From contig DASVAS010000007.1 of NCBI GenBank assembly GCA_036376245.1, forward strand, positions 1 to 64,000: 64,000 nucleotides of DNA, read 5' to 3'. The translations under genes and the position numbers were made by a program. The notes under the pieces are model-generated. The model was given only the letters and a program-made list of their open reading frames with translations, did not search any database and was not told where the DNA came from. Numbering within the stretch: position 1 is the stretch's first letter; the number at the start of each line of letters is the position of its first letter. Of the stretch, positions 34,793 to 44,136 are shown in pieces. This DNA is from DATARR01 sp036376245. GTDB taxonomy: Bacteria > Acidobacteriota > Thermoanaerobaculia > Multivoradales > UBA5704.

Positions 34793-36079
34793 ATGATGGA
34801 ACTGAAGAATGACGCTCCCGAGTGGAGCCCGGTGAAGCGGCTTCTCTTCCGCTTCGTGTTTGCCTACTTCGTCCTCTTCATTTTTCCGTTTCCCTTGAAC
34901 GTCATTCCGGGCGTTCAGATGATCATGCAGCCGTATCAGAATTTCTGGGATTCCATGGTCCCGTCGATCGGCGCCCGGTTGTTCGACGTCCAGATCACCG
35001 AGGTCGACCCGAACGGCAGCGGTGACAGGACTTACGATTACGTGCTGGTTTTCTGCTATGCCGCTCTGGCGCTGGTGGCGGCGGTCTGCTGGACGATCCT
35101 CGACAGGAGACGGAAGAATTATGAGCGCCTCTATCAGTGGCTGAGGGTCTACGTCTGCTTCTATCTCGCCGTGATCATGCTCTCCTACGGCGGGTACAAG
35201 GCCATCAAGTCGCAGTTCTCGCACCCCAGCCTGCATCGCCTCTTGCAACCGGTCGGCGAGATGTCCCCCATGGGGCTCCTCTGGACGTTCATGGGGGCTT
35301 CGGACAGCTACACCATCTTCACCGGCCTTGGCGAGATGCTCGGCGGCCTGCTCCTCGCCTCCCGCCGCACCCGGCTGCTGGGAGCGCTGGTCTGCATCGC
35401 GGTGCTCGTCAACGTGGTGATGCTCAATTTCAGTTATGACGTGCCGGTCAAGATCTTCTCGGCCCATCTGCTGGCGATGGCGGTTTTTCTGACCCTGCCG
35501 GATCTGCGGCGGCTCGCGAGCTTCTTCATCTTCAACCGGACGGCGGAGCCCGCCGAGATCCGTCCGCTCTTCGCGAGGCCGTTGCTCCACCGCGGCTCGC
35601 TGGTCTTCCGGGCGCTGTTCATCCTCGGCTTCGCGGGTCTGGCGCTGTACCAGTCCTGGTCGGCCCGCAAGCAGTACGGCGACGCCGCTCCCAGGCCGCC
35701 GTTGTACGGGATCTGGAACGTCGAGGAGTTCGCGCTCGACGGCCAGGTGCGGCCGCCTCTGCTCACGGACAAGGAAAGATGGCGGCGGGTGGTCTTCTCT
35801 CGCGTGGGGCAGATGAGTCTCTACGGCATGGAATCTCCCCGCCAGAGCTTCGCGATGAAGCTGGACCCCATGAAACGGACGTTGGAGATCAACCGGATGG
35901 GCGATCCGAAAAAGAAATCGGTCCTCGCCTTTCAGCGTTCCGGGGCGGATCTGCTCACCATGGAAGGGACGTTCGAGGGAAAGAAGGTCCGCGCCCGGTT
36001 ACGGCGGACGGACGAGAACAGCTTCGAGCTGGTCAACCGGGGATTCCACTGGATCAACGAGTATCCACGGAATCTTTAG
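34793..36079 (+). CDS. Multipass membrane protein, DoxX-like
   Basis: A 428-residue protein with about seven hydrophobic segments in residues 15-300 and a soluble C-terminal domain of about 110 residues. FTGLGEMLGGLLLASRRTRLL and the LxDLRRLASFF region resemble DoxX/quinol-oxidase-subunit-like membrane proteins. The soluble tail starts GIWNVEEFALDG and may be a lipocalin-like strand domain. ATGs at 34793 and 34796 are adjacent, with CGGAGGG just upstream. Function unknown. It converges with the next gene, whose stop overlaps by 4 bp. Confidence 0.7.
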   Translation: MMELKNDAPEWSPVKRLLFRFVFAYFVLFIFPFPLNVIPGVQMIMQPYQNFWDSMVPSIGARLFDVQITEVDPNGSGDRTYDYVLVFCYAALALVAAVCWTILDRRRKNYERLYQWLRVYVCFYLAVIMLSYGGYKAIKSQFSHPSLHRLLQPVGEMSPMGLLWTFMGASDSYTIFTGLGEMLGGLLLASRRTRLLGALVCIAVLVNVVMLNFSYDVPVKIFSAHLLAMAVFLTLPDLRRLASFFIFNRTAEPAEIRPLFARPLLHRGSLVFRALFILGFAGLALYQSWSARKQYGDAAPRPPLYGIWNVEEFALDGQVRPPLLTDKERWRRVVFSRVGQMSLYGMESPRQSFAMKLDPMKRTLEINRMGDPKKKSVLAFQRSGADLLTMEGTFEGKKVRARLRRTDENSFELVNRGFHWINEYPRNL

Positions 36080-36717
36080 AGAGTACGGCTGCTGTAGACC
36101 CAATCCTCGACGAAGCCGATGAATTCCAGCACCGGCATCTTGTTGACGTCCTCGTCCGAGAAGCCTTCCAGCTTCCGTCTGCCATAGAAGTTGAACATGA
36201 ATTCGTTGAAGTCGAACCAGATCGAGGCCGGGCTGGCTATGGACCGAAGCCCTACGGTCTCGAAGAACCAGTTTCGGACCTCCCGGACAATTTCCGCGGG
36301 ATCATCGTTGTGATTCTTGATGTCGACTCCGGAAAGGTCCGAGAGGGCCTTCATGAAATCGTAACGTTCACGTCCGAGAATCAGGCATCTTTTCTGCTTC
36401 AATCGACCTTGAGAAAACCGTCGGCCTCCATAATCGATGCCTAACTCAAAAGGCATATTCAGTCTGTAGAACTCATTCCGGCTCCGGGACCGGATGCGGG
36501 AGAGGTCGTGGATGCTGTACTGCGAGGCTTTGATCAGCTCGCAAATTTTGTTGATCCGCTGTTCTCCGGAATCGGATCTCTCTAGAGCGATCTTGGGCTT
36601 GAACCCCAAATAGACGATGACGAAGAGCAGGGGACGGAGAAGCTCCTGGTACTCGGGGTCAAACGGACAGTTGATGAAGACATTGCGCTCGAAGCCTGTA
36701 GCGGGCGTGTTCCGCAT
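36076..36717 (-). CDS. Single-domain protein of a widespread unnamed family, possibly TIR/deoxyribosyltransferase-like
   Basis: A 213-residue protein with an FERNVFINCPFDPEY start, then SGEQRINKICELI, YSIHDLSR and RLNMPFELGIDYG. KRCLILGRERY and SDLSGVDIKNHNDDP follow. This pattern occurs in many bacteria as stand-alone proteins, and I associate it with accessory and defence-type loci from general familiarity. The alternating strands and the MPFELG motif resemble nucleotide-binding/TIR-like folds, but I cannot prove that. It lies 5 bp downstream of a DUF2188 gene on the same strand, close to the restriction-modification pair. Confidence 0.65.
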   Translation of the reverse strand: MRNTPATGFERNVFINCPFDPEYQELLRPLLFVIVYLGFKPKIALERSDSGEQRINKICELIKASQYSIHDLSRIRSRSRNEFYRLNMPFELGIDYGGRRFSQGRLKQKRCLILGRERYDFMKALSDLSGVDIKNHNDDPAEIVREVRNWFFETVGLRSIASPASIWFDFNEFMFNFYGRRKLEGFSDEDVNKMPVLEFIGFVEDWVYSSRTL

Positions 36718-36722
36718 AAACG

Positions 36723-36959
36723 CTAGCGACGACCTCGAGGCGGAAGGGAAGCCGCTCCATACGAATCCCATCGCTGGACCGTCCCGTCTCTTCCATGGAC
36801 GATAAGCTCCGAGCCCTGGTTCTGGCTGACCTCCTTCGCCCAGGCGATCGCGTCTCCCTGGGTATCGAACCGTCTCGACGCCCGGCCGGCCCCGGACTTG
36901 ACGACAGCCCAGCCACCCTCAGGGTGTGTCACGACGTGATAGGAGTTCCTGCCAGCCAT
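36723..36959 (-). CDS. DUF2188 family protein
   Basis: A 78-residue protein. YHVVTHPEGGWAVVKSGAGRASRRFDTQGDAIAWAKE and ELIVHGRDGTVQ together give the two-repeat pattern of DUF2188; I describe it as hypothetical. The start ATG at 36959 has a good GGAGGTA Shine-Dalgarno sequence. It sits 5 bp upstream of the TIR-like gene, so the pair is probably co-expressed. Confidence 0.75.
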   Translation of the reverse strand: MAGRNSYHVVTHPEGGWAVVKSGAGRASRRFDTQGDAIAWAKEVSQNQGSELIVHGRDGTVQRWDSYGAASLPPRGRR

Positions 36960-37155
36960 ACTACCTCCGTGCGCCTGCAGAGGCATCGCTTCCCTCCCGA
37001 GGCCAGACGATTCTGAGCCTCCTCGAAGTTCGTGGCAAGGTCTGTACCGAGGCGAATTGTCTCACACTTATGGCACGCAGGCTACTCTGAGATCGCGGAA
37101 GGCGGAAACAGCGGCCCCGCCCAACGGCAGGGCCGTCTTGAGGAAGGGATCGGGA

Positions 37156-37590
37156 TCAGGCCGCCGAGAGGGCGATGTTCACGGGGGTCGCGTTGGCGAT
37201 GTTGTCGCTGACCGGGCAGCGGGTCTCGACCTCCTCCTGGAGCTTCCGGAGCTGCTCGGGCGTGGCGTCGGCGTGGACCTTGATGGTCACGTTGAAGGCC
37301 TGGTAGCCGGCGCGGACTTCGCGGTCGGTGCCGGCGAACTTGGCCGGATTGAGGGAGGCCTGGACCTCGACCTCGGTCCCCTTCACCTCGATGCCCAGCT
37401 CCTTGCCGATGTAGAAGGTCATGTAGCTCAGGCAGCCGCCGTGCGCGGCGAGAATGAGCTCGAGCGGGCTGGGCGCGCCGTCGCGGCCGCCGAGCTCCGG
37501 CGGCTCGTCCTGGAAGATCTTGAAGCTGCGGACGTCGGTGGTGCTGCGGGCCATGCTTTCGCCGGCGGTCTTGATTCTGGCGGTATACAT
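37156..37590 (-). CDS. OsmC/Ohr family peroxiredoxin-like protein
   Basis: A 144-residue protein with the two redox cysteines of the family: one in LAAHGGCLSYMTFYIG (about residue 55) and one in VETRCPVSDNI near the C-terminus. These reduce organic hydroperoxides in characterised members. GGAGG lies upstream of the ATG at 37590. It is transcribed divergently from the membrane/polyferredoxin operon at 37783. OsmC and YhfA-like subgroups cannot be told apart by eye. Confidence 0.92.
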   Translation of the reverse strand: MYTARIKTAGESMARSTTDVRSFKIFQDEPPELGGRDGAPSPLELILAAHGGCLSYMTFYIGKELGIEVKGTEVEVQASLNPAKFAGTDREVRAGYQAFNVTIKVHADATPEQLRKLQEEVETRCPVSDNIANATPVNIALSAA

Positions 37591-37782
37591 TAAGAGCCTC
37601 CTGGAATTGTCTCTGGTCGATGTCTCTCTCGGCCTGGAGAACGAATGGCGGCCCTGGATCCCCTCGCGCCGGGCGCGAAGAGCTGAAAAGGTACTCCGCG
37701 AGCGCCTGGGGCTCGCTTTCTTCCTTGAGCTGCACCTAATATACAGACGGTGGCTTCACGCCGGCGGAAAGGGGGCAGAATT

Positions 37783-38376
37783 ATGGACCTGACGGCAACC
37801 GCCGCGGCTCGGCACGCGGACGTTCACGACACTTCCAGTATCCTGGGACGCCTGAACAGCGTCTGGCACGAAAGGGCCCTGCAGGGGTTCATGCTGATCG
37901 TGCTGGCGCACTGGGCCGAGCACCTGACCCAGGCTTTCCAGATCTACGCGCTGGGATGGCCTGTCCCCGAGTCGCGGGGCGTGCTGGGCCTGTGGTATCC
38001 GTGGCTCGTGAAGTCGGAGGTGCTCCACTACGGCTACGCGCTGGTCATGCTGATCGGCATCTGGATGCTGCGGACGGGGTTCGTCGGCACGTCCAAGGTG
38101 TGGTGGAACACGGCGCTCGCCATCCAGTTCTGGCATCACATCGAGCACGCCCTGCTCCAGGGGCAGGCCCTGATGGGCCACAACCTGTTCAACTCGCCGG
38201 TGCCGACGAGCATCGCCCAGCTCTGGATCCCCCGGGTCGAGCTGCACCTGATCTACAACTCGCTGGTGTTCGTGCCGATGGTGATCGCCATGTACTACCA
38301 CATGTTCCCGCCGAAGGGAGAGGAGGCGCTGATGCGGTGTTCCTGCGCCTTCCACCCCCGCGTTGTCACGGCCTGA
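37783..38376 (+). CDS. Histidine-rich multipass membrane protein, unknown
   Basis: A 197-residue protein with about four hydrophobic segments and many histidines at or near membrane positions (LAHWAEHLTQAF, FWHHIEHALLQG, RVELHLIYN). This suggests metal or haem binding. GGGGGC precedes the ATG at 37783. It is the first of four tightly spaced genes: a FixH/YtkA-like lipoprotein, a polyferredoxin and a second small secreted protein follow. I do not recognise the family. Confidence 0.7.
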   Translation: MDLTATAAARHADVHDTSSILGRLNSVWHERALQGFMLIVLAHWAEHLTQAFQIYALGWPVPESRGVLGLWYPWLVKSEVLHYGYALVMLIGIWMLRTGFVGTSKVWWNTALAIQFWHHIEHALLQGQALMGHNLFNSPVPTSIAQLWIPRVELHLIYNSLVFVPMVIAMYYHMFPPKGEEALMRCSCAFHPRVVTA

Positions 38377-38761
38377 AACCCGCCTCTTCGCCGCGCTGGC
38401 CGCCTGCCTCGTCCTGTGGGCAGGCTGCCAGCCGCCGGCGCGGACCTCCCCGGAGATCGAGCTGGACTGGTCGGTGAAGCCCGATCCGCCGGTCACGGGA
38501 CCGGCCGTGGTCTCGCTGACGCTGACCGACGCGAAGTCGGGAGCGCCGGTGCGCGGCGCCGAGGTACGGCTGGAGGGCAACATGTCCCACCCGGGGATGA
38601 AGCCGGTCTTCGGCGCCGCCCGGGAGGTGGGGCCGGGACGGTATGAGGCGCCGATCGAATTCACCATGGGGGGCGACTGGTTCATACTGATCGACGCCAC
38701 GCTCCGCGACGGCCGCACGCTGCAGAGGCAGGTGGACGTCCGGGGCGTCCGTTCGCGATAG
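38363..38761 (+). CDS. FixH/YtkA-like lipoprotein
   Basis: A 132-residue product with a lipoprotein signal ending in LWAGC (Cys about residue 20). A beta-sandwich-like domain contains PVTGPAVVSLTLTDAKSG, an AEVRLEGNMSHPGM motif and GRYEAPIEFTMGGDWFILI. These features match YtkA/FixH-type proteins linked to copper or respiratory-complex assembly. The start is TTG at 38363, overlapping the upstream gene by 14 nt. No ATG or GTG start gives the same signal peptide. Confidence 0.75.
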   Translation: MSRPETRLFAALAACLVLWAGCQPPARTSPEIELDWSVKPDPPVTGPAVVSLTLTDAKSGAPVRGAEVRLEGNMSHPGMKPVFGAAREVGPGRYEAPIEFTMGGDWFILIDATLRDGRTLQRQVDVRGVRSR

Positions 38762-38773
38762 GAAGTTTCAAGG

Positions 38774-40192
38774 ATGGACCTGCTTCGATGGCCGGTGGTG
38801 GGGCGGTTTCTCCGCTGGCGTCACGCGCGGATGGTGATGCAGCTCCCGCTGTTCGCCGTCGCCGTGACGATGATCGTCCACGGATTCCTCGGCCCCCAGC
38901 TCGCCCCCAAGAACCTCGCGACCCTGCTGACCTGGGTGCACTACCGGGGCGCGCTGGTGATCGCGCTGCTGGTGGCGGGCAACCTCTTCTGCATGGCCTG
39001 TCCGTTCATGCTGCCCCGGGAGCTGGCCCGCCGCGTCTTCAAGCCGGTGCGCCACTGGCCGCGGGCCCTGCGCGGCAAGTGGCTGGCGATCACCCTCTTC
39101 GTCCTGGTCCTGTTCGCCTACGAGCTGTTCGACCTGTGGGGCTCGCCCTGGTGGACGGCCTGGCTGATCGTGGGCTACTTCGGGGCCGCCGTGGTCGTCG
39201 ACGCCAACTTCCGCAACGCGCCGTTCTGCAAATGGGTCTGTCCCATCGGCCAGTTCAATTTCGCCGCTTCGACGGTCTCGCCGCTGGAGGTGAAGGTCCG
39301 GGACACGGACCTCTGCGCCACGTGCAAGACGCGGGACTGCATCCGCGGTACCCGGCATCCGGAAAACAGCGCGCTGGTCGTCCTGCGGGGCTGCGAGCTG
39401 GCGCTGTTCCAGCCGAAGAAGGAAGGCAACATGGACTGCACGTTCTGCCTGGACTGCGTCCATGCCTGCCCGCACGACAACGTCGGCCTGCTCACGCGGC
39501 TGCCGGGGAGCGAGCTGTGGAGCGACGCCAAGCGGTCCGGCGTCGGGTTCTTCTCCAAGCGGAAGGACCTGGCGGCGCTGGCGATCCTCTTCCTGTTCGG
39601 CGCGCTGCTGAACACGTTCGGGATGGTGAGCCCGGTCTACGCCGTGCAGACGTGGCTGGCCGGCCTGATGGGGACGACGAGCGAGGCGCCGGTGCTCGGG
39701 GTCCTGTTCTTCGTCCTCCTGGTGGTGGAGCCGGCGCTGCTCCTGGGCCTCGCGGGCTGGCTGAGCCGCCGCGGCGCGGGAACGCGGGAGCCGCTCCTGC
39801 CGCTGGTGACCCGTTTCGCCTACTCGCTGATCCCCCTCGGCTTCGGGGTCTGGCTGGCGCATTACTGTTTCCATCTGCTCACCGGTCTGTGGACCTTCGT
39901 GCCGGTCGTGCAGGATCTCTTCATGGATCTCGGGTTGCCGATTTTCGGCGCTCCGAGCTGGGGGCTCGGCGGGTTGCCCGATCGGCTGGTGACTCCCCTG
40001 GAGCTGGGTTTCCTGGCCCTGGGTCTGCTGGGCTCGCTGCTGGTCGCCTGGCGGATCGCGGAACGCGATTATCCCGCGCGGACGGCGAAGGCGTTCGCGC
40101 CCTGGGCCGGTCTCAGCGTCCTGCTCTGGGGTGTCGCGATGTGGCTGCTCTCGCAGCCGATGGAGATGCGTGGGACCTTCCTGGGGAGCTGA
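38774..40192 (+). CDS. Membrane-bound polyferredoxin (NapH/NosR-like 4Fe-4S protein)
   Basis: A 472-residue protein with about 8-10 membrane segments. FCMACPFMLPRE and CKWVCPIGQFNF are membrane-associated Cys motifs typical of NapH, NosR and CcoG. Two soluble 4Fe-4S clusters follow, CATCKTRDCIRG and CTFCLDCVHACP (about residues 180-240). The family passes electrons from quinol or ferredoxin to periplasmic partners or assembly factors. No nitrate or nitrous-oxide reductase gene lies in the window, so the partner is unknown. A FixH/YtkA-like gene lies 12 bp upstream. Confidence 0.88.
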   Translation: MDLLRWPVVGRFLRWRHARMVMQLPLFAVAVTMIVHGFLGPQLAPKNLATLLTWVHYRGALVIALLVAGNLFCMACPFMLPRELARRVFKPVRHWPRALRGKWLAITLFVLVLFAYELFDLWGSPWWTAWLIVGYFGAAVVVDANFRNAPFCKWVCPIGQFNFAASTVSPLEVKVRDTDLCATCKTRDCIRGTRHPENSALVVLRGCELALFQPKKEGNMDCTFCLDCVHACPHDNVGLLTRLPGSELWSDAKRSGVGFFSKRKDLAALAILFLFGALLNTFGMVSPVYAVQTWLAGLMGTTSEAPVLGVLFFVLLVVEPALLLGLAGWLSRRGAGTREPLLPLVTRFAYSLIPLGFGVWLAHYCFHLLTGLWTFVPVVQDLFMDLGLPIFGAPSWGLGGLPDRLVTPLELGFLALGLLGSLLVAWRIAERDYPARTAKAFAPWAGLSVLLWGVAMWLLSQPMEMRGTFLGS

Positions 40193-40193
40193 G

Positions 40194-40727
40194 ATGAAAA
40201 GATTTCTCCTGATCCCGCTCCTGCTGGCGAGCGCCGCGCCGGCCCTGGCCCACCAGGGCCCGCCGTTCCCGATCCTGGTCGATCAGCGGGTCGGTCCCTA
40301 CGTCGCCTCGGTCTGGACCGATCCGGACATCGGGACGGGGACTTTCTTCGTGGTGCTGGAGCCGCCGGAAGGGAAGAAGCTCCCCGGCGGAACCCAGGTG
40401 CGGATCGCCGTCGAGCCGCTGGACAAGCACGTCAAGGAAACCCTTTACAAAGCCGAGCCGCAGCCCGTCCGCTACGGCGAGCGCCATTTCGCGGAGACGA
40501 AGTTCGACCGCGGCGGGATGTGGCGCGCGCGAATCCTTATTGAAGGCCCGGAAGGCGGCGGCGAGCTGAAGGCGGAGGTCGAGCCCACGCCGGACGGCAC
40601 CATCGGGCCGATCTCTCTCGTGCTCTACGCGCTCCCGTTTCTGGCCGTGGGATTCCTCTGGCTGAAAGCCGTTCTGCACCGGAAGGAAAAGGGCCGCCGG
40701 GAATCGCTCCCCAGCGGCCCTGTTTGA
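40194..40727 (+). CDS. Small secreted protein with C-terminal TM helix, FixH/YtkA-like context
   Basis: A 177-residue product with a clear signal peptide (FLLIPLLLASAAPALA). A periplasmic beta-rich domain includes TGTFFVVLEPPEGKKLPGGTQ and GMWRARILIEG. A C-terminal helix, LVLYALPFLAVGFLWL, is followed by a basic tail. It begins 1 bp after the polyferredoxin stop. The domain resembles the FixH/YtkA fold in layout, but I cannot confirm a family. It probably acts with the polyferredoxin. Confidence 0.65.
   Translation: MKRFLLIPLLLASAAPALAHQGPPFPILVDQRVGPYVASVWTDPDIGTGTFFVVLEPPEGKKLPGGTQVRIAVEPLDKHVKETLYKAEPQPVRYGERHFAETKFDRGGMWRARILIEGPEGGGELKAEVEPTPDGTIGPISLVLYALPFLAVGFLWLKAVLHRKEKGRRESLPSGPV
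40690..40721 (+). terminator. Strong hairpin overlapping the 3' end of the polyferredoxin operon
   Basis: AGGGCCGC (40690-40697) pairs with GCGGCCCT (40714-40721), and the inner GGGA/TCCC pairs extend the stem around an ATCGC loop. GTTTGAG follows, giving a short T-run. It overlaps the last codons and suits a terminator between this operon and the convergent tricorn gene. Confidence 0.45.
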
Positions 40728-40747
40728 GTACAAATAGGTGAGCTCGC

Positions 40748-43700
40748 TTACCGCGGCGCTCCCCCCACGGGGATGGGCGGCACGGTGACCTTCTTCGGCG
40801 GGCTCTTCTTCAGCTCGTCGAGAAGGATCTGAATCCCTTTCTCCAGGGTCGGGTCCTGACCCTTGGCGAGCGCGTCGGGAGAATCGATCACCGGGATGTC
40901 CGGCGCCACGCCTTCGTTTTCGACCGCCCACTGGCCCTCGGTGGTGAGGAAGCGGAAGGTCGGGATGCTGAGCGTGCCGCCGTCGATCAGCGACGGGCCG
41001 CCGGAGAGGCCGATCAGGCCGCCCCAGGTGGTCGAGCCGATCAGCGGACCGAGCCCCATCTTCTTGAAGTAGAACGGGAAGGCGTCGCCGCCGGAACCCG
41101 CCTGGCCGTTGATCAGGGCGACCTTGGGGCCGCTATGGACGAAGCCGGGCGTCGGGTTGGTCTGGCCCGATCGGGTCACCCAATAGCTGAGCTGGGGCCG
41201 GCTGAGCAGCGAGATCATACGGTCCGGGATGAAGCCGCCGCCGTTGTAGCGGTCGTCGAGGATCAGCGCGTCCTTGTGCGCCAGGGGGTAGAAGTACTTG
41301 AAGAGCTCGCGGTTGCCCTCCACCGCCGTGTTCGGCAGGTGGATGTAGCCGATGCGGCCGCCGGAGGCCTTGTCGACCTTGGCGCGGGTCTTCTGCACCC
41401 AGTCGAGGTAGAGCAGGTTCTGCTCGTTGGCGACCGGCCGCACCTGCTCCGTGCGGGCGCCCTGGGTCGAGGGCTTGTCGTTGACCAGGAGGGTGACCAC
41501 GCTGTCGGCCTTGCCCTCCAGCAGGCGGTAGAAGTTCTCCACCTTGTTGGTCGGATGGCCGTCCACGGCCAGGATGTACTCGCCCTCTTCGACGTGGACC
41601 CCGGGCTCGGTCAGGGGCGAGCGGAAATCGGACTGCCAGTTCTCGCCGGGGAAGATGTGGGCCACCCGGAAGTAGCCCGAGGAATGGGGCTCGATCTCGG
41701 CGCCCAGCAGACCGCCGTCGACCCGCTTGGGACCGGGCTCGTTGCCCTCCTCCACGTAGACGTGGCCGGCCGAGACCTCGCCGCCCAATTCGGTGAGGAC
41801 GAAGTCGAGGTCGGAGCGGGTGGCGAGGAAGGGCACCAGCTCACCGTAGCGGTCGCGCATCGCCTTCCAGTCCAGGCCGTGGATGGCCGGGTCGTAGAAC
41901 CAGTCGCGGAAGTTCCGCCAGGCGTCGGTGTACATCTGCTTCCATTCCGCCTTGGGATCGACCTTCAGCTCCAGCTTCTCCAGGTCCAGCTTGCCGTCCC
42001 CGGGCTTGGCGCCCGGCGCGGCGTTGACGATCGCGAAATCGCCGCCCTGCCGGTAGAGGACCTTCTTGCCGTCCGCCGAAACCTCGAAGGACTGTACGCG
42101 GTCCATGATCGTCTGCTCTTTGCGGTCCTTGAGGCTGAACATCTTGAGCGACGGCGGACCGCTGGCGCTGACGAGATAGAAGACGGCGTCGCCGCCGGTC
42201 CGCAGCGACTGATAGTTGGAGGCGGAGGGGGGGAGAGCCCGCACCCGCTGCTCGAAGCCGTCGAAGTCCACCTTTACCCGCACCGCCGGTTTCTTCGCCG
42301 CGTCGGGGGCCTCGCCGCCGGCCGCTCCACCGCCCCCGCGGGCCGGCTGGTCCTGCGCGTCGGCGGTATCGGCGACATCGGCGATCAGCGCCGCGACGGT
42401 CTCTTCCTTGCGCGGCTCCTCCTCGTCGCTCTCCGGCAGGAACAGCGCCGGACCCTCCTTGGAGAGGATGCCGACGTAGACCCGGGTGGGGTTGGTGTAG
42501 ACGAAGTCGAACTCGAAGCCGCTGAAGGTCAGGTTGAAGTCGCGGTTCGACAGGAAGTAGAGGTAGCGCCCCGAGGGGTCGAAGGTAGGCTCGGCCTCGG
42601 CGGTGAAGCCGCTGGTGAGCTGGCGGGCCTTGCCCTCGTCCAGGGAGTAGAGCCAGATGGACGGCATCTGTGTTTCGCCCACCTTGGTATAGGCGAGCCA
42701 GCGGCTGTCGGGGGACCACTTGTAGTCCGTGATGTCGCCCTGGTTGGAGCGGTCGGCCTGGGTGACCTTGCCGCCCGCCACGTCCACCCACTGGAGCTTG
42801 CGGTCCTTGTCGCTGAAGGCGAGCTTCTTCGAATCCGGCGACCAGACCGGCGCGAAGCGCCAGATGCGGCCGTCCGTGGTGACGCGCCGTTCGTCGCTCG
42901 ACCCGTCGGCCGGCCGGACATAGACCTCGTACTCGCCCGAGCGGTCCGAGAGATAAGCGATCCAGCGGCCGTCGGGCGACCAGGTGGCGGTCATCTCGCG
43001 GACCCCGGCGGAGCCGGTCAGGTTGCGGATCTCCCCCTTCTCGGCCGGCACGGTGAAGACGTCGCCGCGGGCGGTGACGAGGGCCCGCTTGCCGGTGGGC
43101 GAGATCTCGAACCAGTCGATGTCCTCGGCCACGTTCTTGAAGTAGGGCAGGGTGCGCGGCAGGTCGCCCTCGACGTGGATGGAGACCTTGCGGGTCTGGC
43201 CCGACGCGGGATCGAAGACGTACAGCCAGCCGCCGTTCTCGTAGACGACGCGCTTGCCGTCGCCGCTGGGCCAGAGGACGTCGAAGGTGTCGTGGTTGGT
43301 GGCCTTGCGGACCGCCTTGGTCTTCGGATCGTAGGCGAAGAGGTTGAGGACCTTCTCGCGGTTCGAGGCGAAGTAGATCGTGTCCCCCACCCAGACCGGC
43401 TGCTGATCAATGCCCGGATCGTCGGTGATCCGCTCCGCGCTGTCGTTGCGCAGGTCGTAGATCCAGATGTCCGAAGCCCGGCCGCCGTAGTAGCGCTTCC
43501 AGCCCCGGTACTCGTTCATCACGGGCGCGAAGGCGAAGCGGTTGCCGTCGGCGGAAAGGGCGCCGATGGAGCTCTCCACCAGCTTGAGCGGCCGCTCCTG
43601 GCCGCCGGCCGCCGGCACCAGGAAGGGACGGGCGATACGGTTGCTCCAGGGCACCCGGTGGGAGAGATAGAGGACCTGCTTGCCGTCCGGCGTCCAGTCC

Positions 43701-44071
43701 AGCACCTGGTTGTCGACGCCGCCGCGCGGGGGCAGCGGGCCGACGTCGTTGCGGAACGTGAGCTGCCGGGGCGTGCCGCCGTCGACGCTGAGGACGTAGA
43801 CCTGGCGGGTGCCGGAGTACTGCCCGGTGAAGGCGATCCACTTGCCGTCCGGCGAGAACTTGGGGAAGAGCTCCTGGCCCTCGCCCGAGGTCAGGCGGCG
43901 CGCCTCGCCCCCCTGAGCGCCGGCGAGCCAGATGTCCCCCCCGTAAACGAAAGCGAGGCTGTCCCCGTGGATGTCGGGGAAGCGCAGGAGACGGGTGTCC
44001 CCCTGCGGCTGCGCGGCGGCCAGCGCCGGCAGGAGCAGCAGGAGGGTCGCCGTCCAGATCGATTTGCGCAC
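40748..44071 (-). CDS. Tricorn-type S41 protease with N-terminal propellers
   Basis: A 1107-residue secreted protein with a signal peptide (residues 1-20). WD40/TolB-like propeller repeats (FSPDGKWIAFTGQYSG, WSPDGRWIAYLSDRSG, WSPDSRWLAYTKVG) fill about residues 25-560. A linker rich in Gly and Ala, a C1-like domain, a PDZ domain (about 760-850) and the S41 core follow. The catalytic serine is in GQAGSGGDAFPFYFKK. This order is that of tricorn protease homologues, which degrade oligopeptides outside or in the periplasm of many bacteria. Confidence 0.92.
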   Translation of the reverse strand: MRKSIWTATLLLLLPALAAAQPQGDTRLLRFPDIHGDSLAFVYGGDIWLAGAQGGEARRLTSGEGQELFPKFSPDGKWIAFTGQYSGTRQVYVLSVDGGTPRQLTFRNDVGPLPPRGGVDNQVLDWTPDGKQVLYLSHRVPWSNRIARPFLVPAAGGQERPLKLVESSIGALSADGNRFAFAPVMNEYRGWKRYYGGRASDIWIYDLRNDSAERITDDPGIDQQPVWVGDTIYFASNREKVLNLFAYDPKTKAVRKATNHDTFDVLWPSGDGKRVVYENGGWLYVFDPASGQTRKVSIHVEGDLPRTLPYFKNVAEDIDWFEISPTGKRALVTARGDVFTVPAEKGEIRNLTGSAGVREMTATWSPDGRWIAYLSDRSGEYEVYVRPADGSSDERRVTTDGRIWRFAPVWSPDSKKLAFSDKDRKLQWVDVAGGKVTQADRSNQGDITDYKWSPDSRWLAYTKVGETQMPSIWLYSLDEGKARQLTSGFTAEAEPTFDPSGRYLYFLSNRDFNLTFSGFEFDFVYTNPTRVYVGILSKEGPALFLPESDEEEPRKEETVAALIADVADTADAQDQPARGGGGAAGGEAPDAAKKPAVRVKVDFDGFEQRVRALPPSASNYQSLRTGGDAVFYLVSASGPPSLKMFSLKDRKEQTIMDRVQSFEVSADGKKVLYRQGGDFAIVNAAPGAKPGDGKLDLEKLELKVDPKAEWKQMYTDAWRNFRDWFYDPAIHGLDWKAMRDRYGELVPFLATRSDLDFVLTELGGEVSAGHVYVEEGNEPGPKRVDGGLLGAEIEPHSSGYFRVAHIFPGENWQSDFRSPLTEPGVHVEEGEYILAVDGHPTNKVENFYRLLEGKADSVVTLLVNDKPSTQGARTEQVRPVANEQNLLYLDWVQKTRAKVDKASGGRIGYIHLPNTAVEGNRELFKYFYPLAHKDALILDDRYNGGGFIPDRMISLLSRPQLSYWVTRSGQTNPTPGFVHSGPKVALINGQAGSGGDAFPFYFKKMGLGPLIGSTTWGGLIGLSGGPSLIDGGTLSIPTFRFLTTEGQWAVENEGVAPDIPVIDSPDALAKGQDPTLEKGIQILLDELKKSPPKKVTVPPIPVGGAPR

Positions 44072-44136
44072 AAAAACTCCTTTCCGAGACGCAGGTCTCC
44101 AAACGGAGAAGATTTACGCCATTCCCAACGCGAAGT

